Positions 32,005 to 40,604 of a DNA stretch of 64,000 nt are shown here, piece by piece. The DNA comes from Methanosarcina sp. ERenArc_MAG2. GTDB lineage: Archaea; Halobacteriota; Methanosarcinia; Methanosarcinales; Methanosarcinaceae. Numbering within the stretch: the stretch's first letter is position 1; each line of letters starts with the position of its first letter. The stretch spans positions 124,001-188,000 of the forward strand of contig JAMXHR010000016.1 of NCBI GenBank assembly GCA_023955635.1, written 5' to 3'. The position numbers and the translations under genes are program-made. The notes beneath the pieces were generated by a model that made no database searches, was not told the origin of the DNA, and saw nothing but the letters and a program-made list of their open reading frames with translations.

Positions 32005-33325
32005 GAATGCTGCAAATATAACTTCAATTTTTCACTTGTGGAATTGCTCTGTAATTCCATTTTCCTAAATAATCATCAAATACAATTTTCATTTTTTCCT
32101 TGAAGTTTTCAGTTGCTTTTCTTCCCTTGGCATAAACTTTATCCTTTATAGTCGAAAACACTTTGAGTCCTGTAGATGTGTAAGTCTTCTCAACAAGGCT
32201 TTTGACCACCTCAATATTGCTGAAAACAGTACCTTTGCATGCATTCGTAACATGACAGAATAACCTGTGTTCTATTGGATTGTATTTCGACGTATATGGT
32301 GGATAATGAGCCATTCTGATTTCAATTCCAATTTCATTTACCATCTTTTGCATATCTTCCTTGAAAATATAATTCCTGCTTGAGTTGCTTCCACCACCAT
32401 CAGCTAAGGTTAAAATGCTATTTGCTTCTGGATATTTGTTTTTACCGTATTTTTCCCACCAGTCTTTAATGCAGTCACAACAAAACTCGCTTGTATCCTT
32501 ACTGGTTCCTAGGGTGATGTATCCTTCGTTACTTTTTAGATCGTATATGCCATGTGGAATTACAACCCCATCTGAAAATGTATTGAAGTCGTGGTCATAT
32601 ACCTTTACTGTGTGGGTACAATAAACTTTACCATCACGGTAGAAATTACCTATAACTTCTTTTTTTACATCTATACTGATAATAGGATTAGCGCTTTTTG
32701 AGTACTCTTCCTTTAACTCGTGAATTCTCTCAAATTGCTCATTTCTATCTTTAGAGTCTTTCATTGTGACAGCTTTTTGCATTTTCCTTTTTACAAAACC
32801 ATGTTTCTTTAAGAGCTGCTTTACTACATAGGGAGTTATATTCATACCCTTTGATTTAAAAACCTTTGAAATTTCTTTAAGGTTCAGGTTTGTCCATTTT
32901 AGTTCTTCATCCATAGGGCTTCCAGCCGTATGGTTTTTTAGAATATCAAAAAATATTTCATCGATATTTTCCACCGTGTCGATGATTTTCTTTTTACCCC
33001 CACCAGGCTTTCGAATTCTGTCCTCTGGGGTTTCTGTACCATTGGTGATTTCATTAATTCCAGCCATGACAGTCTGAAAGTGGCAGCCCAGGACACTACT
33101 AATATAGATTTGTCCTCCGTGACCTAATTTAATTGCTTCGATAGCTGCGTATCTTCTTCGATCTTTCTCGTTCAAACTATCATAAAATGCTTTCATTCGG
33201 GTTTCAATTTCTTCAGGATATTTTATGCGTAGCGTCAAATTAGATTCCTTTTAATCATTTGTAATGGCTTCTAAAAAACATTATAGATGGTAAGAGAAAT
33301 AATTGAAATTATATATGTTTTGTTC
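32005..33325 (-). mobile_element. Complete ISAzo13-type insertion sequence, 1321 bp
   Basis: The element is flanked by direct repeats CTAAG (32000-32004 and 33326-33330). Its ends are imperfect inverted repeats of about 28 bases: left GAATGCTGCAAATATAACTT, right end read inward GAACAAAACATATATAATTT, both followed by CAATT. Removing the element and one CTAAG rejoins the outer transposase frame as FDM-LSYPLNIF, which confirms the boundaries. It contains one intact transposase gene and is probably the youngest insertion in the nest. Confidence 0.82.
32024..33238 (-). CDS. ISAzo13-family transposase
   Basis: An intact 404-residue transposase. After an N-terminal helix-turn-helix part (LGHGGQIYISSVLGCHFQTV) comes a DDE domain: ANPIISIDVKKEVIGNF, then NSILTLADGGGSNSSRN and a C-terminal HYPPYTSKYNPIEHRLFCH with the Glu. 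This matches the ISAzo13 group, distantly related to IS630. It fills nearly the whole element and is read opposite to the interrupted host transposase. As the frame is undamaged, the element may still be active. Confidence 0.88.
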   Translation of the reverse strand: MTLRIKYPEEIETRMKAFYDSLNEKDRRRYAAIEAIKLGHGGQIYISSVLGCHFQTVMAGINEITNGTETPEDRIRKPGGGKKKIIDTVENIDEIFFDILKNHTAGSPMDEELKWTNLNLKEISKVFKSKGMNITPYVVKQLLKKHGFVKRKMQKAVTMKDSKDRNEQFERIHELKEEYSKSANPIISIDVKKEVIGNFYRDGKVYCTHTVKVYDHDFNTFSDGVVIPHGIYDLKSNEGYITLGTSKDTSEFCCDCIKDWWEKYGKNKYPEANSILTLADGGGSNSSRNYIFKEDMQKMVNEIGIEIRMAHYPPYTSKYNPIEHRLFCHVTNACKGTVFSNIEVVKSLVEKTYTSTGLKVFSTIKDKVYAKGRKATENFKEKMKIVFDDYLGKWNYRAIPQVKN

Positions 33326-33330
33326 CTAAG

Positions 33331-33626
33331 CTATCCTCTAAATATATTTGATTCAAAAAGAAATACGGAAGAAGAAAAGAAAATATATAACAGACTTGTA
33401 GCAAAATTTAAAGTTTTGATGGAAAATTGGGGAGGACTTAAGCCTATTAGATCTCTCATTGAGGACATATTTAAATTAGCCAAAAAAACGTGCAATATGG
33501 TGAATTTACACCGATATACGATGCGTTCTGTATAAAAATATTGTTCTTTAGTCGTATTTTTGACAGGGGTAATTACAACTTTCTTTATTAGCGATAAGAA
33601 GGGATTACAACGCTTGGCTGAGAGTT
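33331..33626 (+). pseudogene. Outer IS transposase, C-terminal fragment
   Basis: The C-terminal end of the outer transposase: SYPLNIFDSKRNTEEEKKI, NRLVAKFKVLMENWGGLKPI and RSLIEDIFKLAKK, then HRYTMRSV, the usual end region. An in-frame stop at 33533-33535 follows RSV. Reading through it continues as KYCSLVVFLTGVITTFF to about 33626, which resembles normal family ends, so a nonsense mutation accompanies the two insertions. Confidence 0.72.
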
Positions 33627-33824
33627 AAGAAAAAAGCACCATAAATATCTCGCTTAACCATAAACCAACATCACATTAAGTAAAGATTTTTGTTCTCACC
33701 GGGCTCAGAGCCAGAAGAGGCAAAATATAGATAAATAAACGCAGCATGATATAAAATGAGTAATATGTGTTTGAATAGAAATTAATGCTAAAATAGTTAG
33801 TAAATTGATACGTGAGATGATCCT

Positions 33825-34046
33825 GTGAAAACCTATCTTCTGGTCTGGTTCAGCAGTGAAGGTGCCCGTCCATCAGAGATTAATCGAAGACTGACGTCTC
33901 TGGGTTTCGAACCCATGCAGGGCAGCTACGATTTTATATATAATTGGAATAGCACCGTTAGCGTAGAGAAGATTCTCGAGTTTGGGGATAAGGTATACTT
34001 GAGCCTTCAGGGCACAGGTGTAATGTTCAAACTGGAGACAATGTGA
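33825..34046 (+). CDS. Small conserved hypothetical protein
   Basis: A 73-residue protein read from GTG. The pattern MKTYLLVWFSSEGARPSEIN, an alpha helix, GFEPMQGSYDFIYNW, a second helix and KVYLSLQGTGVMFKLET suggests a compact beta-alpha-beta-beta-alpha-beta (ferredoxin-like) fold. I believe similar small proteins occur in other methanogens, but I cannot name a function. It stands alone between insertion-sequence debris and a MITE-like repeat. Confidence 0.6.
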   Translation: MKTYLLVWFSSEGARPSEINRRLTSLGFEPMQGSYDFIYNWNSTVSVEKILEFGDKVYLSLQGTGVMFKLETM

Positions 34047-34090
34047 ACTGGTAGAACTCGCAAAAATAAAGTGTTTGAGACCTCACTTAG

Positions 34091-34213
34091 CTAAAGGCTT
34101 ATTAGAAATAACTCAGGTAACAATTATTTTGGAACCAAATAGAGGAAGCTGCATATGAGAATAGTTAAGTACGGTGTAAAAATATACCGACATTATTTCG
34201 CAACTGGTCCTGA
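34091..34213. repeat. MITE family copy 1 (degenerate)
   Basis: A degenerate member of a roughly 129-base repeat family, with better copies at 47502-47629 and 51768-51896. Conserved pieces include GAAATAACT near the left end, AGTTAAGTAC in the middle and TTATTTCGC near the right end. It occupies most of the gap between the small conserved gene and the phosphoesterase gene. Confidence 0.55.
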
Positions 34214-34316
34214 GCATGTGCCGGAATTCGGGCAATAAATAAACCGGTATTTAAAAAAATTATTCAGGCGTAATTGAGGATATAATTCTTTTTCAGGCCT
34301 ATCTCTGTAAGTCCGG

Positions 34317-34877
34317 TCAGGCCTTTTTTTCATCCAGGCCTTCTTCTTGATTACGTTTTTTCAGGGCATCCCGGAACTTTAGATATCCGCAGGTGTCCCC
34401 TTCAAGAGGAATTATCCTGCCGCTAACATTTCCTTTTTCAATAATCAGTTCCACAACACTCGGATTTGACATTCTGGGTTTGGTAGGAGAGCCCGGACAA
34501 ACAAGGACAACATCCCTTTTCTCTATTAAAGGACGATGCAGGTGCCCGAAAATCAGGATGTCTACTTCCATTTCTTTTGCAAGGTAACCCTGTGCAGTCG
34601 TATCAGTTACCGAAAGTCCTCCTTCATGCACCACTCCGATTTTTACCCCTTCAACTTCGAATTTCAGCCTCTCGGGGAGAAGCTGCTTAAGATCGGAAGA
34701 GTCATCATTTCCGAAAACAGCTTTCAATTTGCCGCTGGCGTTGAAAGCCTGATAGGTCTCCATAGTACTGAAGTCCCCTGCATGGACGATAAGGTCAGAA
34801 TCTTCAAGAAGTGTTTGAAGTTGCGGGGGAATTTCCCCGGTTTTCAGATGAGTGTCGGAAAGTGCAATCAGCTTCAT
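34317..34877 (-). CDS. YfcE/MJ0936-type metallophosphoesterase
   Basis: A 186-residue calcineurin-like phosphodiesterase. Metal ligands are visible in order: LIALSDTHLK (DxH), IVHAGDFS (GD), AVFGNDD (GND), GVVHEGG and FGHLHRP (GHxH). Such proteins hydrolyse phosphodiesters in vitro; the physiological substrate is unknown. I chose the ATG at 34877 (MKLIALSD) because GAGGAG lies 8 bases before it; an ATG five codons upstream contains that site within its codons. Confidence 0.9.
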   Translation of the reverse strand: MKLIALSDTHLKTGEIPPQLQTLLEDSDLIVHAGDFSTMETYQAFNASGKLKAVFGNDDSSDLKQLLPERLKFEVEGVKIGVVHEGGLSVTDTTAQGYLAKEMEVDILIFGHLHRPLIEKRDVVLVCPGSPTKPRMSNPSVVELIIEKGNVSGRIIPLEGDTCGYLKFRDALKKRNQEEGLDEKKA

Positions 34878-35271
34878 GGAAAATCTCCTCATTATATTAA
34901 TAAAATATGCCCTCTAGATAAAAATATGCAGTTAAACGCGACAAAACTGAAATAACTGGCAACTGACAATTATTCTGGAGAATATAGTCATTCGGGAAAA
35001 ATTCTGAGAAAAATTCTCCGTTAACCGACAACCTGTTTGGAAAATAAAAGCTTCTTACCCGGGGGTTTGGAATCTGTATTTAAGAAGGTAATTAACTACA
35101 GGACAAAAATACAATAAACAAGGTGCATAAGGCTTTGTATAGATAAGAAAGTAACGAATAACATAACAAATATTGTAGAAGTATGGCTTTAATCCCTACC
35201 TGCCACCTTCTGTCTGCACCGGAAGCTGCCGAGGAAGGAATTCCGGCCCCATTGCAAAAAGTCCGAAGAAA

Positions 35272-36059
35272 TTACTCGAGTGTCAGGTCTACGAGCTCAT
35301 ACTCCAGATTCTCGGTTTCCAACCTGTTAAGGAGAGAAGCAACCTGCTCATCCACTGAAACCACAAGGGATGATAAACCATGGTATGCAGCCTCGATAAC
35401 TGACTCATTGGTTCCGAACATAACATTCGGGCTTACGCCTATCTTGCGCAGAGCGATAAGCGCTTCTACACCGATAGCTGCTATATAGGGTTTAGAGCTT
35501 GCCAATGGTTTCAGGCGCTCGATATCCACCTTTCTTGACCCTCCGCGCTCAATCCTTGGAACCTTGCAGATTGTAATTGTCGCATTTTCCAGGTCGATCA
35601 GGCCTTTGAGGCTGGTTACTCCCACATCATCCCCTGCGGCTGCATCGGATATGACAGTGCCTGATGCACCTGTCTTTTCCGTGCTACTTACGTACAGGAG
35701 TCCTTTTTCCATTTTCAGGTAAACCTGCTGGCCTTCTTTTACATCCTCTTTTGTGATGGCTGTCCAGGTTGAAACATGGCTGATTATATCCTCCATAACA
35801 AAGCGAGCGTAACGCTTCATATCTACGGCATTTTCAAGAACCCATTCCACGCCTTCTTTTGTGATCCTGTACCTGACGCGGCCCTCAGTAACAATCAGCC
35901 CATCATTTACAAGCTCCTTGATATATTCCGAAACTGCCTGGGGGTTATTCCGATTTTAGCGGCAATTTCCTTTTGTCTGACATTGGGCTGGTGGGCTGCA
36001 ACTTCAATAAGGACCTGAAACTTGGTTACTCCACTTTTAGTCTGGAGGATTTTAATCAT
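35272..36059 (-). CDS. Winged-helix regulator with ligand-type C-terminal domain (frameshift)
   Basis: A reconstructed 262-residue protein. The N-terminal winged helix reads MIKILQTKSGVTKFQVLIEV, QKEIAAKIGITPQAVSEYIK, VNDGLIVTEGRVRYRIT. The frame is broken in a C5 run near 35947-35951 and needs one added C. The C-terminal 180 residues (LIDLENATITICKVPRIERG, YIAAIGVEALIALRKIGV, EAAYHGLSSLVVSVDEQ) form an unfamiliar domain that may bind a ligand. The start ATG at 36059 overlaps the stop of the preceding regulator gene (ATGA), so the two are co-translated. Confidence 0.75.
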
Positions 36060-36580
36060 CAATCGTAATTCTCCTCGACATCTTCAATTAATTTTAACCT
36101 TTGTCCCATTACAGAAAGCCTTTCAGACCGTCTGGCAACAGCACAGATATAGAACGGGTTTTTATTAAGGGCACGCGTGAGATTGCTCATAGAGGTATTA
36201 CCTTCTTCTACCAGCCTTTCCAGTTCTTCCATGGCATCTTTGACCTCCTCGTATGGCTTGAAGGTCAGCATAATGATATCGCTAAGATCTTCAAAAGAAC
36301 ACTGAAAGTTAACCTGAACCTTGGAATAGGAGCTGTGGTATTCTTTGGAGGGTTTTTGTCCTGCCTCGGGAACTCTCCACTGGCTCTCAAGGAGCCCTGC
36401 TTTTTTCAGGATATGAAGGCTTTTTGATGAGTCTGTACCCATGAATTCGTCTATCTCTGTTCTGGTCATCCATTTGTTTGAAAGTGTATCGAATATCTTT
36501 TTGTGAGTTCTTGACCCAAAAGTCCTGAGTAATGGTACTAAATAGGAAGGATCGTTAATTATTCGAGTTCTTTTACCCAT
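36059..36580 (-). CDS. ArsR-like winged-helix regulator
   Basis: A 173-residue protein. The N-terminal half resembles archaeal winged-helix DNA-binding domains (RTFGSRTHKKIFDTLSNKWM, TRTEIDEFMGTDSSKSLHIL, AGLLESQWRVP), followed by a helical part rich in Glu and Leu (EVKDAMEELERLVEEG) that may dimerise. It overlaps the second regulator gene downstream by 4 bases. Target genes are unknown. Confidence 0.75.
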   Translation of the reverse strand: MGKRTRIINDPSYLVPLLRTFGSRTHKKIFDTLSNKWMTRTEIDEFMGTDSSKSLHILKKAGLLESQWRVPEAGQKPSKEYHSSYSKVQVNFQCSFEDLSDIIMLTFKPYEEVKDAMEELERLVEEGNTSMSNLTRALNKNPFYICAVARRSERLSVMGQRLKLIEDVEENYD

Positions 36581-36643
36581 TTACTCTTCTCCTTCTCGTC
36601 TTATGTTATAAGCTTTCAAATATAATAAAGATTTGTAATGTAA

Positions 36644-37680
36644 TTACTCGTTATAACCGATATCAAGCCCTTCAGGCCCTTCCCAGTTAAAAACGGGGGC
36701 AATGCGCTTCTGTCCATGGCATTTTTCATGCAGGGCATGAGCAACGATCGGAAGAGCAATAGTAGCGTCCACGAAAACCTGGACTTTTTTGCCTGGGCTG
36801 CGATCTTTCCCCAGGAAACAGCTTCGTCAAAAGTACAACCTGAAAGTCCTCCCCAGTGTGGAGAGTCGGAAGTATACTGGATTGCATAATCATGCCCTCC
36901 GACATCCATTCCCAGGATAGAAGCTATTACTTCGGTCTGCTGGATAAAATTCTTTGGAACTCCGCCTCCAACATAGACAACTCCGGTTTTTTCGGATTTT
37001 TCCACAATCTGCGTGATCTCATCAACATCTTTTATCTGGTCGATATCAAGTTTCAATCCTCTTCTTCTTGCAATGGTAAGCCCGATACCTATTGAACTAT
37101 CAGAAAGCGCAGGAACAAAGACCGGAATATTCTGCCTGTATGCACTTACCACTATAGAATCCTCTGACGCTCCACGCCTTACAAGTTCCTTTCCCAGCAG
37201 ATGAATGAACTCCCTTGATGAACAGGAAATTTCTCCGATTTCCTCTGCAAAATCGGCAATGAGGTTATCTGCGCTCCTGAATTCTTCTTCTACTGCAAAG
37301 ACATCGTATATTCTGTCCACGCCGTGCTCGAAGAGTTTTTCGTCGTCAGCAAGATGGGAGCCCACATAATGCTTCTTGCCAAGGGCTTCGTGGGAATCAT
37401 GGAACAGATTCGCCCCTGTGCTTACAAGGCAGTCTATCATCCTCTGCCGGATCATATAAGAAATAACCTTGCGCATGCCAGCAGGAACCATAGCTCCGGA
37501 TAAGCCCATAAGCACTGTCATATTGTTTTCTTTTAGCATGTTATGCCAGGCCTGAACGGACTCGGCCAATTTCCGTCCCTGGAAACCTGTTTTGAGCATT
37601 CCGTCCATCAATTCGCTTATAGACCTGTCCTTTACATCTATTGGTACGGTTGGGTTATCTGTGAATACATTAAGATGCAT
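36644..37680 (-). CDS. dys: Deoxyhypusine synthase (frameshift)
   Basis: Transfers the aminobutyl group of spermidine to a lysine of aIF5A using NAD. Recognisable parts are MLKTGFQGRKLAESVQ, VLMGLSGAMVPAGMRKV, VYVGGGVPKNFIQQTEV and SGCTFDEAVSWGK. The frame breaks in an A6 run near 36787-36792. One added A continues as KKVQVFVDATIALPIVAHAL to EGPEGLDIGYNE and a stop at 36644, giving 345 residues and restoring the active-site region. The break in an essential gene is evidence for a sequence error. Start ATG 37680 (MHLNVF) is preceded by GGAG. The arginine decarboxylase gene upstream is in the same pathway. Confidence 0.92.
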
Positions 37681-37875
37681 ACCATTCTCCAAATAAACAG
37701 ATAATGATAGTTTTGCCTGTAACTCCTGATGCTGCGGCATTCGGCAACAGACGATAAGAAACGCAAATAGCGCTTTAAATGATTATATAATTTTTATTAA
37801 ATATCAATATATGTGGACTCTTTCACTGGAGGATTTGACAAAGATAAATTATTCCTGAGAGAAAATAATTCGCCG

Positions 37876-37893
37876 GGTTCAAGGGGTTGAACC
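37876..37893. other. Hairpin between pdaD and dys
   Basis: GGTTCAA, loop GGGG and TTGAACC form a perfect 7-base stem in the gap between the two polyamine-related genes. It may mark the 3' end of the pdaD transcript or a leader structure of dys; no T tract follows on the minus strand. Confidence 0.4.
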
Positions 37894-37995
37894 AGAAAGT
37901 AAAGAATATGAAATTGACAGATAATGATCAGTTTTAATATCCTCAAAGTAATGTCCGTAGATAATCTCGGGAATGTGAGAATACCTGTTAAATAT

Positions 37996-38493
37996 TCAAA
38001 TTACAAAAACTGCTGCAGATATCACGGTCATCCAGTTTCCTTGCTCGTCTACGAAAGAGGATTTCGGGACGCTGAAGTTCCTGAGAGGCACTTCATTTGC
38101 CCAGGTGGCATACATGTTTCTGGCAAGTTTCGCTGCATGTTCCCCTACGTCTTGTTCGGTTTCTCCAAAAGCATGAAACTCAGAGATGTAGCCGTGTTTA
38201 TCTGAGATTTGAGGGAGTGCGCATCCTACAGACGTGCTTAGCATCCTTCGTGGTTCATTGGAAGAAATTCTCGACATTACGCAAAATACAATCTCCCCAG
38301 GATTCAATTCTTTTAAACCTTCCTCTCTGGATACTATCTCACAATTGGGAGGCAGGATAGAACTTACAGTGACAAGATTAAATTTCTCAATGCCTGCATC
38401 TCGCAGTGCAACTTCAAATGATTCAAGATGTTCGGGGTGTGTACCAACTCCACTTGTAAAAAATACTTTCCTGGGAATTAATTTCGTAATCAT
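37996..38493 (-). CDS. pdaD: Pyruvoyl-dependent arginine decarboxylase
   Basis: A 165-residue proenzyme that makes agmatine from arginine. RKVFFTSGVGTHPEHLESFE and the self-cleavage region NLVTVSSILPPNC are diagnostic; cleavage at Ser-Ser makes the pyruvoyl group. ISEFHAFGETEQDVGEHA and GNWMTVISAAVFV complete the beta subunit. I chose the ATG at 38493 (MITKLIPRK), preceded by AAGGA; a 16-residue N-terminal extension upstream does not look like the family. Agmatine is the archaeal precursor of spermidine, the substrate of the neighbouring deoxyhypusine synthase. Confidence 0.92.
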   Translation of the reverse strand: MITKLIPRKVFFTSGVGTHPEHLESFEVALRDAGIEKFNLVTVSSILPPNCEIVSREEGLKELNPGEIVFCVMSRISSNEPRRMLSTSVGCALPQISDKHGYISEFHAFGETEQDVGEHAAKLARNMYATWANEVPLRNFSVPKSSFVDEQGNWMTVISAAVFVI

Positions 38494-38541
38494 CTTTACA
38501 TCCTTGTGGAATAATAAATTGAAGCTTAATCCAGATGGCAA

Positions 38542-38923
38542 TTATCATTTTTAAGTGTTGCCCTTCAATTTTGCTGGAAAGAAGCTCAATTCCTATTTAT
38601 TTAGGAAATAATGAATATAAGAAAGTTTGAAAAATTCCTTTAATTTAAAGTTATCAGTTGCGTTCTAATTTTTATGACCCCAACTCTTTCACAAGTTCTC
38701 TCATAAGCTTTATATTATGCAGAACAATTACATCGTGTATTACTTCCTGCAATTTTCTTGCTTACCTCTCAGGACAGAGAATAATCATGTCTTATCATGT
38801 CTTTTTCAAAGTTTGCTGAAAAAGAAGGGCCTGTTTGTCCAATTGTCCTGGCAGAAATGACGTTCTTTCTGGTCTGAGACCTGAAGAATCAACCAACAGC
38901 AATAAAACGTGATGTCGGTATAG
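38542..38923. other. Intergenic region between divergent genes
   Basis: About 380 AT-rich bases between pdaD and the divergent 216-residue protein gene. Promoters for both should lie here. I see no conserved motif strong enough to mark and no gene. Confidence 0.35.
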
Positions 38924-39574
38924 ATGGAAGAGAAGCTCAACTTAAAACTTCTGGAACTACTTGAGGGCAGGCAGCTCTCGATCAGCGGGCTTTCCCGGGA
39001 ACTGAAAGCCGGAGGTATAGAAGAACACAGGCTGATCCTTACCGGCTATCTCAGGGCACTCAGGGACCTTAAAATACTGGACGAAATCGAAGTTCCTCCC
39101 TCCAAAATTTATGCTTTACCTGAGAAAATAAAAGAGCCATTATCCGAAAAAGGCAAGGAACTCAGGTATCCGGAACTTTCGTACTCGGAAGACATTTATT
39201 CTATATTCAGAACGCAGCTCCTTAAAATCGACCTTGACATGCGGATTCCTGTCGGGGTATATGTAGTATCAAGGCTGTTTGAAAGGCCCTGCTTTCGCCG
39301 AGAGTTAAAGCTTATAGGAATAACTCAAAAACACCTTGACCAGTACCTGGAAAAACCCGGCATAGTCTGTGAGGCACCGGATGCATACCTGAAGAAAGCG
39401 AGAGCCGATATCACAAAGGTTGAGATCCCTCCAGATGACCCTGCGTACGAAATACGGGAAAATAGGGAAGAGGTAGCCAGGCTTGCGAACGAAGTGCTTG
39501 CAGGGCTGATAAAACACAGGGTTGACCTTGAGGGCCTGGTAGCAAAAAGCAAGCAAACTACCCTGCTCCCCTGA
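38924..39574 (+). CDS. Predicted winged-helix domain protein, unknown function
   Basis: A 216-residue protein I do not recognise. The first 65 residues look like a winged-helix domain (LELLEGRQLSISGLSRELKA, LTGYLRALRDLKILDEIEVP). The remainder is helical and highly charged with no membrane segment. It is 80 bases upstream of the nitrilase-family gene and could be co-transcribed. A regulatory or RNA-related role is a guess. Confidence 0.6.
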   Translation: MEEKLNLKLLELLEGRQLSISGLSRELKAGGIEEHRLILTGYLRALRDLKILDEIEVPPSKIYALPEKIKEPLSEKGKELRYPELSYSEDIYSIFRTQLLKIDLDMRIPVGVYVVSRLFERPCFRRELKLIGITQKHLDQYLEKPGIVCEAPDAYLKKARADITKVEIPPDDPAYEIRENREEVARLANEVLAGLIKHRVDLEGLVAKSKQTTLLP

Positions 39575-39654
39575 AAAAGGTTTAATTTTTAAATCTGAAA
39601 CTTTACGTAAACAGGAATCAAACCGTTTGATTATGGTTCGCCGGTGGTTCGAAA

Positions 39655-40485
39655 ATGAAAGTTGCCTGTGTCCAGATGGATGTGTTGCACTGCAATAAAC
39701 AGGAAAACCTTGAAAATGCCCTCTCTATGGCTCTTGAAGCCTTGATAAAAGGAGCCGAAATTATTGTTTTTCCCGAGGTTTTCTCCACAGGCTTTTGCTA
39801 TGAAAACTTCGACCACGCGGCAGAAAGCTTTCCTTCCCCGACCCTTGAAAACCTGGGGTGTTTTTCCGAAGCCAATGACTGCGTTCTCATAGGCTCCATA
39901 ATCGAAAAAACTGCTTTGGAAAAAGAAGTTTCTGACGCCGGGATTTCAACTCACTATAATAATTCCACTCATTATCATAATCTCGGCTTCTGTTTCGAGT
40001 CAGGAACTCTTGCAGGCACTTATCGAAAAACTCATCCATTTAAGAACGAGAATCAGTACTTTTCCAGGGGTAACTCAATTGAACCCATTTCCCTTAAAAA
40101 GCAAAATCTGAAAATTGGCCTTGAGATCTGTTACGAACTCCGCTTCCCCGAAATTGCACGAAAACTTGCCCTTTCCGGTTCCGATCTCCTTGTAACAACA
40201 GCAGCTTTTCCCAATCCCAGATCCGAACATTGGAAAAACCTTGCAAAGGCAAGGGCAATTGAAAACCAGATCCCTCATATTGCTTGTAACCGCACAGGTT
40301 CTGCTCCTGACTGCACTTATTTCGGAAACTCAATGATTATCGATGCCTGGGGAGAGGTAAAGGCTGATGCAGGCAACAAAGAATGCGTTATTGTCTGCGA
40401 CCTTGACCTGTCCGGAAAAAATGAGATCCGAAAGGCTATTCCTGTTTTTGAGGATAGGAGAACTGAGCTTTATTCCGACAGGTAA
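39655..40485 (+). CDS. Carbon-nitrogen hydrolase (nitrilase superfamily)
   Basis: A 276-residue amidase-type enzyme. The Glu-Lys-Cys triad is visible: IIVFPEVFSTG (Glu), GTYRKTHPF (Lys) and LEICYELRFPE (Cys). The C-terminal part has RAIENQIPHIACNRTG, common in omega-amidase and related branches. Likely substrates are small amides such as omega-amides of 2-oxoacids; this remains open. The gene converges with the ABC exporter genes. Confidence 0.9.
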   Translation: MKVACVQMDVLHCNKQENLENALSMALEALIKGAEIIVFPEVFSTGFCYENFDHAAESFPSPTLENLGCFSEANDCVLIGSIIEKTALEKEVSDAGISTHYNNSTHYHNLGFCFESGTLAGTYRKTHPFKNENQYFSRGNSIEPISLKKQNLKIGLEICYELRFPEIARKLALSGSDLLVTTAAFPNPRSEHWKNLAKARAIENQIPHIACNRTGSAPDCTYFGNSMIIDAWGEVKADAGNKECVIVCDLDLSGKNEIRKAIPVFEDRRTELYSDR

Positions 40486-40604
40486 CATATTGTTTTAGGC
40501 AAGGTCGAGAACTTGCTGTAAATTTAAAGTCCATTTTTTGTGCACTGAGTATAATTCCGTTCTCTCAATTAAATTATTTACCCGGCTAACTTCTTGAGAT
40601 CCAT

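Noticed and set aside
33901..33925. tRNA T-arm-like TTTCGAACCC
   Set aside because: No cloverleaf can be formed around it and it lies within a coding sequence. No tRNA was found in the window.
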